From: Cheilinus undulatus
Lineage: Eukaryota; Chordata; Actinopteri; Labriformes; Labridae
NCBI RefSeq assembly: GCF_018320785.1
Contig: NC_054886.1
Coordinates: 33,525,732 to 33,589,731 of the forward strand
DNA length: 64,000 nt
Direction of reading: 5' to 3'
In this document: positions 1 to 10,859 of the stretch, piece after piece
Layout: the number at the start of each line of letters is the position of its first letter
Numbering within the stretch: position 1 is the first letter of the stretch
Position numbers and translations under genes: made by a program
The notes under the pieces: model-generated
Told to the model about the DNA's origin: nothing
Databases searched by the model: none
The model's input: the letters and a program-made list of their open reading frames with translations, nothing else

Positions 1-1576
1 ATTAATTATCTGTAAAGTCAATAATTCAAAAAAAACCCCATATTTATCATGTAAAATAACAAAGAAATGACAAGAATTTTGGAGTCTATATGTACAGGGG
101 GGCCATTATGATTAAAGAAACATGATCCAGCCCAAATCAAAAGATATTTACCATTTTTCTCAAACTTTGACATTCACCAGCTCTTTTTAACACCACAAAT
201 ACTACTGGAATCATTGTTGTTGTTTTGAAATATAATCACATTCTTCATAGCATGCTAGGGGTAATAATCTTGCCATCGTTGTCTTTAAACCATGAATGAC
301 AGGTTGTGACCTTCCAGGTTCTGCAACAGAAGCTTTGAGGCTGAAGAAGGAAAGGAGGAGAGCACATCTGAACCCACATGAACTTGTTCACAAGGACAAA
401 ACTGTTAGCCTGGAGGCTAACGCTGATGCTACTGATCCAAGATTGTATACTGATTTCAATTAAATCTGCAGGGCCTATTGACTTGTCCATAACTTTTGAA
501 TGAACATGTATATAATGTTTTATTTCTTTAAATCCATGTATTTCTTGACATATATTTGATCTGTATCAAAGCTTTTCTGAAATACATGTGAAACAAGCAA
601 CGCTCGAATGACAACTGTACATCAGACGTGTCAGCTTCAGTGTTGTATTAGTGTACTTCTGTATTGTTTTCTACTTTAGTAGATGGTTTTTCACAAGCAA
701 AATAAACTCAAACCCTAACCAGTGAAGCATCCTAAGCGTCAGTGTTTAAACCAGTAAATTAACATATTATTTTCAGTGTCAGGTGTTTTTTATACCAACT
801 CAGCATCATCAGTTAGTGTTTTAGACCACATTTGACTCCTCACAAATAAAAGCAGTGGATTTAAAAATGAAGCAGTCTAACCACCTTGTTCTTTCTACTC
901 ATCCGTCTCTGTTTTAAATGAAACATCTCTCCCCACATGAGAGCAGTGGATTAAAATAACACAGCGGTTTAAGCCTCTCATTCTTTCTGCTCTGCCTGTT
1001 CACATCTGATGATGCTGAGAACGAAGTCGCCTCGAGCTCTGAGCGACCGTCTGAAACCAAAGTTTCACTTTAAACAGACAGATGGTGACAGATCCTCTCT
1101 CAGTAATGCAGAGGTTAAATATTGACCATGCACCGCACACTTTTACTAACCTGTGAGAGAACACCCTGACAACACAGAGACCACTGCAGAGTCTGATAAT
1201 ATCACTCACTGCTGCCATCTAAAGGAAACTTTTATTTTTCTCTTTACAAGCAAATTTAACAATATCAGCAATGAGTATTTTATTCAACATCTGAGGAGAG
1301 GACCTGGACCATGCATGAACCAAGAGCCCAAGAGGAGTCAACTGGATTGATCACTGATCAGATCAAATTCCAGGCCTGTGTTTAAGGATATGTTTGCTCT
1401 GACCTTCTAGAGTTTTTTTATTTATTTATTTATTTTATTGGTCTATATTATTAAGAGAATGACTGAGAATAACTGAGATGAAACTGAAATGTTTCATTTT
1501 GAATGAGTAATTTTTTACTGTAATTTATTGTTTGGCTTACATTGTGTGCCTTGTTTCCCTGTGTGTTTTTTTTTTT
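1..1576. other. No gene recognised (AT-rich flank)
   Basis: I see no exon with Ig, membrane or other recognisable coding signature here. The stretch is AT-rich, with scattered short open frames that lack splice context. The part around 990-1070 resembles, loosely, the downstream flanks of the FcR-like genes near 7590 and 18260, so it may be the 3' flank of a further cluster member lying to the left of the window. That is only a guess. Confidence 0.4.
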
Positions 1577-1748
1577 TAAAGATTTATTTTTGGCCTTTTT
1601 TGCCTTTATTAGATAGGACAGTGGATAGAATTGGAAACGGGGAGGAGAGCGGGGAGAGACATGCAGGAAATAGTGCCATGGGCTGGATTCGAACCCGGGT
1701 CGCCTGCGTATATGGCGTGCGCCTTAACCACTCGACTACCGGCGCGCC
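1577..1748 (-). mobile_element. tRNA-derived SINE
   Basis: Read on the minus strand, the element starts with a tRNA-like head. An A box (TAGTCGAGTGG) lies at 1738-1728 and a perfect B box (GGTTCGAATCC) at 1695-1685, followed by a pyrimidine-rich body and an A-rich end at 1577. This is the usual build of a fish tRNA-derived SINE with an internal RNA polymerase III promoter. It is a retroposon, not a working tRNA gene, because the head lacks a full cloverleaf and is joined to a body. Boundaries are approximate. Confidence 0.85.
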
Positions 1749-2560
1749 TCCCTGTGTGTTTTTTAACCACATTATGTAATTCAGGCTATGTTTACATTTT
1801 CAGCAAAATAAATAAATAAAGTTTCCTTGGAATTCTAACAGTTCTGCCTCCTTAAGAACTTTGTAATATGTCTATATCTTCTTTTCAGATCTGGTATGTT
1901 GTTAGAAAGACTACTTTGTGTCTTTGGGGGGAGCTAGTGCCCTTTTCAGGGGAGCTGAGCTCCCTTTAGCTCCGCTGTAATTCCAGCAATGATCCAATCA
2001 AACATTTTCTCATGACTGGAGAATCTGGTATGGTGGATCAAAGTGACGTTCTTTCATCATAACAGAGGCTGTTCCACTAGAAAAACTTAGAGGATTGTGG
2101 GATTTCAAGAGTAAAAACTCTGTAACTGTCCTTTGTAAAACTTTATCATCTACAGTCTGTGGTCAGCCATGGACAAACAAACATGCACATTCAGTGTGAC
2201 TGGAAACTCAGTGTCACCACCTGATTTAAAACTGTCTTTGTATTGTTGGAAATGGAAAGAACCCTCTCATGCACTGGGACATCTTACAAACTCTAGTAAC
2301 TTCTATAGATGTATTGAAATATCAAGGCAGACTCTGATATAGGAAATGCAGAGGCAACGCTGACTAATTCTATGTTTCAGAAGTCCGTCCATCCATCTCC
2401 CTCTGACAGAGGATAGGTTACAGTAGAAGCAGGTGAAGTTAATCAGCCCAAACATCCTTTTCCTCTGAATTGTATTCCAGTTCCTCCAGAGAGTTTCCGA
2501 GGCATTCCCAGGTCAGTTAGGATATATATATATTAACTCCAGGCATATCTGGGTTTGCCA
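1749..2560. other. No gene recognised
   Basis: Non-coding stretch between the SINE and a LINE fragment. There is no Ig-like exon, no convincing splice pair and no long open frame. I see nothing to annotate beyond simple AT-rich sequence and a short TA run near 2520. Confidence 0.5.
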
Positions 2561-2569
2561 CAGAGTCTC

Positions 2570-3760
2570 CTCTTAGTTGAATGTGCCCGGTAGACCTCCA
2601 AAGGGAAGCAACTTAAAGGCATCGTGGTTCAAACCACCTCAACTGGCACCCTTTAAGATGGAGGAACAGCAACTCTACTCTGAGGTCCCTCTGGACATCA
2701 AGCTCTTCACCCTTTCTCTAAGGCTGAGCCCAGACACCCTCCTGAGGACTAATTTCAACTACTTGAACCCAGTCTCATTAGCTGCGTTTACATGGACACT
2801 TCTAATCGGGTGAAACCCTCAACCTGATTGGAAATGCTGCATGTAAACACCTAAATCAACCCGATCAAGCCCCATCCGATTAAAAATCTAATCCGTTGCA
2901 GAGGGGTGTTCTACACCTTTTCACGACCCGATCAGAGGGAAAATTCTTCCATGTAATTGATCACCCGATTGATCTGACATGTTCTTGATACTCTTCGTCT
3001 TGACGTAACTGCGTGGTGACGTATTGTCGGGAGCCGTTCTCGCCAGCAGAAACGGGTCACTAGACTCAAACGCTGGTAGTGGAGAAGCCAAGACTCAGGG
3101 GATGTTGGCCTCAATGGGGGACCGAGAAATAACGGAGCAGCGGGACTTTATACCACTGGAAACCACCAGCAACCATAAATCATGTGACCTGTGTGTCACA
3201 TGATTTATGGTTGCTAGTGGTGACCGTTGACGCTGTGGTCACTACTCCAATTAAAAACGGGCACATATAAACACCAACTCACAAAAACTCACTCCCCACC
3301 TGGGAGGGAGCAACCCAATGTTTTCTGACAGAGAACCATGGCCCTGACTTTGCTGTGCTTATTCTCACCCCAGACACTTTGGGCTCAACTGAAAACTACC
3401 CCAGTGCTGTTGGTGGTCCCCAGCAGAAAGGCCAACAGAACCACATCATCTGCAAAGGCAGAAATGAAGTTCAGAGGTCCCCAAACCAGAAACCCTCCTC
3501 CCTTGAGACCCTGTCCATAAAAATAACAAACAGAGATGGTGAAAAGGGGCCGCCCTGGCAATGCCTGACTTTGTGCTGAGAATGCTGACACTCCTTTACT
3601 TTCCTGCAGTAACCCCACATGACCACCCTAGAGATGAGATCATAAGCCTTCTCCGAGTCCACATAACCCATATAGACTGGATGAGCAACCCCCAGGCTCC
3701 CTCAAAAAGTCCAGAAAGGGTAAAGAGCTGGTCCACTGTCACATGGCCTGGATGGAATCA
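2570..3760 (-). mobile_element. LINE (non-LTR retrotransposon) fragment
   Basis: On the minus strand, 3671-3385 encodes reverse-transcriptase pieces in two shifted frames. One ends with QGGPFSPSLFVIFMDRVSR and the other carries FADDVVLLA, the F/YADD catalytic motif. The 2570-2778 segment looks like the downstream part of the same element, split off by an insertion at about 2779-3290. The motif order is that of CR1/Rex1-type fish LINEs, but I cannot fix the family by eye. Frameshifts make it a dead copy. Confidence 0.7.
2779..3290. mobile_element. MITE-like insertion with hairpin
   Basis: This insert interrupts the LINE fragment. Its left edge (TGCGTTTACATGG) and its right edge read on the other strand (TGGTGTTTATATG) form imperfect terminal inverted repeats. 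There is no coding sequence. At 3161-3222 it holds a strong palindrome: arms of about 27 bases containing CAACCATAAATCATGTGAC face each other across a 6-base loop. A non-autonomous DNA transposon is likely. I could not identify a clear target-site duplication. Confidence 0.5.
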
Positions 3761-3877
3761 GACAGGGAAGGGAAAAGGGAAGTGTGATGTGATTTTTCTA
3801 GGTTTGTCATTAAGCTGAGCAAGAACAATCAATGGTTTTTGCCTGCTAGATTAACATCACACACACAAATAGATCAG

Positions 3878-3894
3878 ACAGGAAGAGGAAGTTG
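3878..3894 (+). promoter_or_regulatory. Candidate ETS/PU.1 sites upstream of gene A
   Basis: ACAGGAAGAGGAAGTTG lies about 75-90 bases before the start codon of gene A and holds two GGAA cores. The second, AGAGGAAGT, matches the purine-rich site favoured by PU.1. The same block occurs upstream of gene B. PU.1 driving of myeloid Fc-receptor promoters is established in mammals. Use of this site here is inference. Confidence 0.45.
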
Positions 3895-3965
3895 TCCCTG
3901 ACAGGGTGTCTCTGTGTGGTCGTTACAGTTCAGAGTCACGCTGCAGCAGTCAGCAGTCAGGCATC

Positions 3966-5980
3966 ATGGGCGTCACATCTCTCTGCAGCAGACTCTGTGA
4001 GTTCAGGTTCTTCTCATAACTACATTTTTTTTTTTTCTCATACGAAAAATGTATAAAATCTCTTTTTTGTCTCTCCAGTGGTCGCTGTGATGGTTCTGCT
4101 GGTTGCACAGATTAAACAGAGTTACTCTGCTCAGAGTGCTGGTAGGTTTCACACTCAGTTTGTGCTTGTGTCTCTAAAATTAAACATATGGTTATGTGTC
4201 TTCTGCTAACATCTAAACAGAACTATGTTTACACAGAGACTGCTTTTATAACTTTTAAAAGTCTGGGAATAGAGAAACTAAAAAATATTTATTTGTGAAA
4301 TGAAGCAGAAAATGTACTCTCACCTAAACCATGCTTAAAAAAAAAGAATAAGTTGAATAAAAGTTAAACAGGTTCCTTTATTTCTTGTAACCCTCAGGTG
4401 AAGCTCGTCCTCGTATTACTCCAGACAGACTGCAGTTCTTTGAGTATGAGACCGTCCACATTAGTTGTGAAGAGTTGATGGGACCGACTGGATGGAGAGT
4501 GATGCACAGACACAACAAACCAACAAATTCTTCCATCTGTACTCCTCCTGCATCAAGATGCACTATTCAGCTTCCCTTTAAACGACACAGTGGAGAGTTC
4601 TGGTGTGAAGACGACGAAGGAAACACCACTGGTTCCATCAACATCTCTGTTACTGGTATGTAAGACAAACCAGGAGACTCAAACCTGGTGGATTATTGTT
4701 GTTGTTGATGTTAGACACTTCTGCACCATGAGTGAAGCTCATTTAGCAGCTCTGCGTTTTTGGGGTGAATCAGTGATAGGAAACACCTGATTTTGACTCA
4801 TTTCAATAGGATGAGACCAAAACTGCCAACTTTTCATCATTTATTCATTTATTTGTTAAAATCAGCGCAATTGGTCATCCTTTATATCTGCCTGTTTTTT
4901 TTTTCTTTGTTTGTTTGTTTGTTTTTTGTTTTTGTTTTTTTTGTTTTTTGTTTTTGTTTTTTTTGTTTTTTGTTTTTTAAAAGAAGAAAAAGAAAAAGAA
5001 AAGGCATTCAGTTTATATTGTTCGTTACAGTGTAGTCTGTTTTTGTTTACCACCCCCTTGGAAAGTGATGATTTTGGAAAAATGAGGTTATGGCCCGGCT
5101 TCAAAACTCCCATTGCAAAAAAAAAAATTATATATATATTTATATTTTGGGTATTTTGGTAGAAGTGGAAATGCACAAGGTTACATAATAACCTTCTGGT
5201 TATTATTTGATTAATTATGATTTAATGGGTTACATCATCAGTGGATTAAGACGTCAACGTGTGATTAATCTGTTAATGTTTTAGCATTCTTTTTGTATTT
5301 GTTAAATTAAACTTATAATGAAGTCCACAGTCCAGCTTCAAACGTGCTTTTTCCTTCTGAAGTTCTTACTGTAAAAATCCAGTCCAAATTATTTTCTTAA
5401 CACTCTGAAAAGCAACAGAATTTGTGTACAAAAAGTGATTTTTAACACAATGTTTGTGTGACATTTTTCAGCTGGATCTGTGATTCTGGAAGTCCCCGCC
5501 CGTGCTGTGATGGAGGGATCTGATGTGAATCTTTTCTGCAGAAAGCAGTACTCAGACTCTGAGCAGGTTTCTGATTTCTACAAAGACGGGGTCTCTCTGG
5601 GGATGGTACCTGGTTACTTGACCATAAGAAATGTTTCCAAGTCTCATGAAGGACTTTACAAATGCAGCATATCAGGAGCTGGACAATCACCAGAGAGCTG
5701 GCTGGCTGTCAGAAAAAGCAGGAAAATATCGTACAAAGAATTTCAACCCCCACAACAACATCCATGTAATTGTCCCACCCAGTGGATTTTTAGGATTGCA
5801 GTAGTCGCCATGCTTCTGGTAGCAGTGGGACTGATTCTCTGCTGCATACACAAAGGTACAAAGACGCAAGAAACCATAATGTGTGATTTGTTCCTTTTCA
5901 GTTCATTTTTCCAACTTCCTGCTTATTTACTGTTTTAAAAGATTACATTGTTTTGTGCCTTTCTTATGGTGATGTTTTAT

Positions 5981-6016
<36 letters not shown>

Positions 6017-8306
6017 TTTTTTCAGATTTGTTTGGTTTATTGTCTGGAAAATCACCACCACAAAAAGATCAAACAGGTCAGTAAAACCAACTTTATGTTA
6101 AAATACTACAAATTATCATTATAATAATCATAGATGTCATTTCAGGAAGGATGGTTGACAGTCATACTGTCCCTTCTGTATTAGCAGGCTTTATTTGTAG
6201 TGCTTAAAACTTTAACTTTTGGTGCTGTTTTGTTAAAACTATTTTGTTGAAGAATCCAGATTTCTGACAGAAAAAGTTTCCAGTGTGACTCCATGCGCTG
6301 ATGGTGGAGCGATTAGCTCTGATGAAGCCATGGCAGCAGTTTTATCAGTTTGACCCACACCATCCTCCACTGTTTCTGCTCCACAGCAGAGTTTACATCA
6401 AGCTGACATTGATTCTGAAGAAGAGTGTGTGTACAACCTCCTGCTGCCTTAACTGTCTGACTATACGACTCAAAACATTACATTTAAATAAGCTTTTCTC
6501 CATTCTGTCATATGCTTCATTTTAGTTGTGTTATTAATCAAATAACAGAATGATAATGGACAAAAAATCATGATTATTCAGTGACACTCATTTCCTTTAT
6601 GATCTATCAAGTGGCTGTGGAAATTTTGGACACAGAACAATAAATTCAGGTGTCATCTGCAAAGAAAATGCATCCAAAATGTGTCGTAAATACAAATAAC
6701 AAAAAAGGAGACAAAGGAAAAGGGTCTAAAGAGATCAGGGTTACATCGCCTTTCATATCTCATCAGCTGTTTTTAACATATTTTCTGCATCTCTTTCAGA
6801 TAGCTGCACAGAAACACTGAATACTGGAAGACAGTCTCTGTGAGCTGTTGTGGTGGAGGTTTCCATGGCCCAGCTGGATGGTAGAGGGGAATTATTTTTT
6901 CTTTTCTTTTTTCTTAACATCATGAACACTGAATTTATTAAATCAGGTTCTGCAAAACAAGTTGCTATGGAAAGAATAGTAATGTTTTTAAATCCAATTA
7001 TAGCTTGTTATCAATGGAAACTTTAAGATACCATCTATAGGAAGCTCATTCATTCATTATTTTAGGGGCCCAGACATTTCTGTAGCTGGGGTCTGGCCTT
7101 TAATAGTAATCCTGACTTTTGGACTATCATATATTCCGTTTTTCTGCAACATTTTTTTGATTCAGAATGTATAAAATACGTTAAATGTCTTAGAAATGTT
7201 GAAAAAAGAGAAAAATGAGTACTGAGCTATCTGTGACTGCTTCTTTATGTGTGTGCATCTTAATGAGCAGAATATGCAGCACTGTTCTTCATGTAGAGGT
7301 AGATAAACAGCACAATGTTTAAAAAAAAACTACCCTAAAATAAGTGGCTGTGAGAGTTGGGACTATGCAGACGACACATCGCCCCCTCCCGTTGCATCAG
7401 TGTGATCTCATAGGTGTTCAGAATCTGCAAACAGCCTCTTGCAGTGAAGTGGAAGTTTCTGCCTGTGCATTGCATGTATTCGGTCTGGGCCGGAAAGTGT
7501 CTCACCCAGCTAGGTTTATTTTGAAAAGCTGTAGAAGTAAGGATACTGTAGAGGTTAAACCACCTTGGTGTGAGTGATTAGCCTGTTCACGTCTGAAATA
7601 GCTGAGAACATGAGAACATGATCGCTGTGACCTCTGTTAGACTGTTTGTGGTAAACTAGAACCATTAACCAAAGTCTGACCCCAGACAGACTCACAGCAG
7701 TAGACGTATCTACAATAATAATACAGCGGTTAATAACAACCATTAGACCAACCAACGAAATAAACCACAAAGTTTCACTGTCTATAATCGGTGAGAGAGA
7801 AGTGTGAAAACACACAGACTGCTCCTTTAATGAGAGGGCACCTCTGCCCTCTACTGACCAAATGTTGTTTGCAAAATATACTTACTAAAGTTTTGACTCA
7901 AAAGCAATAACAGCAGTATTAATATAACATTGCACCACATGCTAAACTAGAAACTCTTTAATGTGAGGAAAATAGTTTGATAACTGAGTTAACTATATTT
8001 GTTATAAATCAGCCCCAAAGTGCATCATTTTGTTGTGTTGGTGTGTTTTGTTCCTGTACTGTAATTTTTACATATGTAAACATTTAACTTTGAAGAGATG
8101 ATCTATGAAATAAAAATGTCTTTGGGAGTAAAATGGTTCTCCATCTTACATTCTGTGTCTTTTCCTTTGTTTTCAGATCACACAGCAGCACACACCTGAC
8201 AGATTATTATGTGTTAATGCTAAATGAAAATGCAAGAATCTACTGTGGTGTGAAGAGAATAGTTGAGTCTTTTACAGGGCTGCCCCTGGCTAAAGTGAGA
8301 CTCTAA
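3966..8306 (+). CDS. FcR-like gene A: two Ig domains, TM, ITAM-like tail
   Basis: Spliced gene predicted to encode a 318-residue type I membrane receptor. Exons: 3966-3996 and 4079-4141 (signal peptide), 4398-4655 (Ig D1), 5472-5855 (Ig D2, QPP stalk and membrane segment in one exon), 6026-6076, 6800-6839 and 8177-8306 (tail). All have GT..AG borders and compatible phases. D1 (residues 32-117) keeps HISC, GWRVM and EFWCE. D2 (118-200) has LFC and GLYKC. The membrane segment is near residues 222-242. These are hallmarks of Fc-receptor/FCRL ectodomains, so immunoglobulin binding is plausible but unproven. If the last intron is kept, a TGA at 6841 gives a short tail. If spliced, the tail carries YxxL-x8-YxxV at residues 286-301. 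The gene is a tandem duplicate of gene B. Confidence 0.85.
4893..4990. repeat. T-rich low-complexity tract (intron 3 of gene A)
   Basis: Runs of T broken by single G, then an A/G-rich tail. It is a simple repeat, and the open frames across it are low-complexity artefacts. A further pure T run of about 36 bases lies at 5978-6013 in the next intron. Confidence 0.8.
8070..8077. other. Empty hAT-like insertion site in gene A intron
   Basis: ACATATGT here, in intron 6 of gene A, corresponds to the duplicated 8-base target that flanks the 438-base insertion at 18809-19246 in the same intron of gene B. It shows that gene A kept the pre-insertion state. Confidence 0.65.
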
Positions 8307-9317
8307 GCAGACTCTGGTAAGAGGGATCACATATGAAATACCACCACAGACCTGTGTTAAAAACTACTGTCTGAAAAAAAAGATGAAAATGTTCATTGCT
8401 TTTAATGCTTGTCTTGCTTGTTGCAATAATTCTATTCTTAAATTTTTATCTGTTTCTTTTATTAAAAACAGTCATCACTGTGGTCATGGTGAATGTTCAT
8501 CCTACTCTAGATCTCCTGAAGTTCCTCTTTATATAGAGCTACAGTTTCTTTCTCTTAATAGATAATTCTGCTGCCTTTCCACCTATAAATACTGCAAAAA
8601 ACTTTTTTGCCTATATATAGGTATAAGACTTAATGTTCTAAAAAATAAACAGATGATTAACATCAGCAGAACATGATATAGGGTAGTAAGTTTGAAAAAG
8701 TTTGAGAACAACAATTGGGCAAATAATGGTGAATGTACTGGCTGCTGGTTGGCAGAGAGACTGCAAGGAAAAGTGGATGAAATGGAGTTAGACAAGACAA
8801 GACAAAAAAAAAAAAAACTCAGAAAATCTTCACAGGATTCTAAAGCTGAAGAGGAGCTGGTTTAGCTGTCTAATTAGAAGCTGTAGTCCACAGGTGTCTG
8901 AGAGTTCATCACCAGGTGAGGAGGTCTTGATTGACTAGTATTAGCTGCACCTGGGACCATCCATGAGTGATGGCAGCTGAATTTAAATTAAAGTGTTAAA
9001 GTTTTACTCCAGCAGGATTTCATCCGTGTTTTTTCTCCATCTCTGGCAGTAGCTGATAATAAATACACTGAAAAAAATAGTAAATTATACTATTTTTGAG
9101 TAAAATATTTCTAACTCTCTCCACTTATTTATTGAATACATATGGCACCAATCTCCAAAAATAGATATTTTGAGGGTTCATTTACTAATGTGTGACACTC
9201 AGTTCAAGTTTATGTTCGGCTAGTGATATATATGCAAAATATTGATTGTATTTATCATGCAGTTGCATGTCAGTATATTGGTGTCAGTATAATGGTAGTA
9301 AAGTTTAGTATATTTAC
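8307..9317. other. Non-coding spacer between gene A and solo BTN-like exon
   Basis: 3' flank of gene A, largely alignable with 19492-20600 downstream of gene B. It includes a shared segment near 8833-8960 that matches 20167-20280. A poly-A run lies at about 8803-8816. I see no exon. The match to the B side breaks near 9245: there the B side carries about 3 kb more, holding the coiled-coil, membrane and IgC exons of gene C. Confidence 0.6.
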
Positions 9318-9423
9318 CTCCAGGTTGTGGCAGGAGAAGGAAAACAGTGGTGAGATGAAGAACAAGCAGACTGATGGTACTGAGATGACATTTCTGGGAC
9401 GGTCCATTCCTCTGGTTTGACAT
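9318..9423 (-). pseudogene. Solo butyrophilin-like signal-peptide exon (relic)
   Basis: On the minus strand, ATG at 9423 opens a 106-base exon ending in a consensus donor (GGAG|GTAAAT). It encodes a hydrophobic leader starting MSNQRNGPSQKCHL, nearly the same as the first coding exon of gene C. No IgV, IgC, membrane or coiled-coil exon follows before gene A. The flank on that side jumps directly to sequence that, in the other duplicate, lies beyond the 3' end of gene C. The simplest reading is a deletion of about 3 kb that removed the rest of the gene. Confidence 0.75.
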
Positions 9424-10234
9424 CCTAAAAAATTCAAACTGTTTTTAGACTTATTAGGTAAACTATACCTCCACCAAGCAAAACTTAATGCTGACTGTCA
9501 TACTACTCATTAATCACCAAAAGTATTGTGCATGCTTACTGAGGCAGATTTTCCCATCAAAGCCTGGGAGAAAAGGTAGAATATACTCTTTAATCCTGAG
9601 ATATCCGTTATCTTAACCAAGGAACGATAAACTTTGTAATGGCTTGAAATGAAATGCAGTATGAGACCATTTCAACTGTATCTCCACTGTCTTATAGACT
9701 CATGAGGGTTGGGCACGGAGTGTGCATGAAACACTGACAATCATGCACATGTGGAAACACACCATTTTATAACATGATCAATATTAAAATTGATCAAAAA
9801 TTTAAATATTCCTTCAGTATGAATAGGCTTAATCAGAATAACTCTGCCTGGTGATAGTATCAGAGGCTGTTTCACAAACATTAATGAGGGCTAAAATGTT
9901 ACTTTTTTCTTTTTTTAAATCTCGACATCCATTCTTGCAGACCATAACCCTGTCCTAACCTGGTCTACATTTTTCCAAAAACACACTGAACATTTGTTGG
10001 AATATATATATACATATACATTTTTTTTTTCTTAATTTAATGTGTAAGTTGTTCATCATCAAGACAGTAATCAAACCAGAACGTAGGGGGTAAAGGCGTT
10101 CTTGTTATCAGATAAACTATCAGGTCATAGTTACATTTAAATCAGAGGTTATCATGAACTAACTTTAATGGTAAGGAACAATTCAGAAGCCTATCTGTCA
10201 ATATGTTAAATTTTGCATTTTAAAAAGTACTTAC

Positions 10235-10300
10235 CTTCAGTATATCTCAGTGTCACCTTAACAGCAAAACCAAAGCCGTCATATAAAAGGGAGTATACTT
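10235..10300 (-). promoter_or_regulatory. Relic 5' UTR exon and promoter of the solo BTN-like exon
   Basis: Counterpart of the gene C leader exon. The donor at 10235/10234 is intact (GAAG|GTAAGT). The upstream ETS-type core has changed: gene C has AAAGGAAGTG (plus strand), but here the sequence at 10286-10295 reads AAAAGG followed by GAGTA, giving GGGA instead of GGAA. This fits a promoter no longer under selection. Confidence 0.45.
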
Positions 10301-10440
10301 TGATCCAGTAGAAAGTTAATATGTGGCAGTAGAGATCCATATACAGCAGCTTAATCTTCTTTTATTATCAGCGGTATTGTACCCACTGCTACAAACTGAG
10401 TAAACAAATGAACAGATCAAAATGAATAAAACACTGACAT

Positions 10441-10489
10441 CCAGATAGACAAATAGACAGACAGATAGATAGATAGACGGATGGATGGA

Positions 10490-10529
<40 letters not shown>

Positions 10530-10581
10530 TAGATAGATAGATAGGTAGATAGATAGATAGACAGACGGACAGACAGACAGA

Positions 10582-10631
<50 letters not shown>

Positions 10632-10632
10632 G
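10441..10632. repeat. GATA/GACA (Bkm-type) microsatellite
   Basis: About 190 bases of mixed tetranucleotides: blocks of GATA (read as AGAT) alternate with blocks of GACA (read as AGAC), with a few GATG units. This is the composition of Bkm satellite DNA, first described from snake sex chromosomes. The long serine/leucine/cysteine-rich open frames across it on the minus strand are repeat artefacts. Confidence 0.95.
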
Positions 10633-10859
10633 TCCAATCCGTTCTTTTATATTGGTTTGGTGTTGAAACAAGTGCTCACTTTGATTTTGAGAAACTAGGT
10701 GATAAGGTCCTGAATTCTTTTAGTCAGAGTATCAACTCACTGTATGGTAGTGGGCCTTTCAGCTGAGGGACTGGCTGTAAACGTATGAACATATGTCAGA
10801 TCATTTCAGAGCACATTACTGTAATTGAGTTTGAGCTTTTATGTGCACTTGTATTTTTT

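Noticed and set aside
1680..1748. Possible tRNA gene (A and B boxes present)
   Set aside because: The tRNA-like head is joined to a SINE body and an A-rich end, and I cannot fold a full cloverleaf, so it is a retroposon.
10389..10671. Ser/Leu/Cys-rich open frames on the minus strand
   Set aside because: Pure translation of a GATA/GACA microsatellite.
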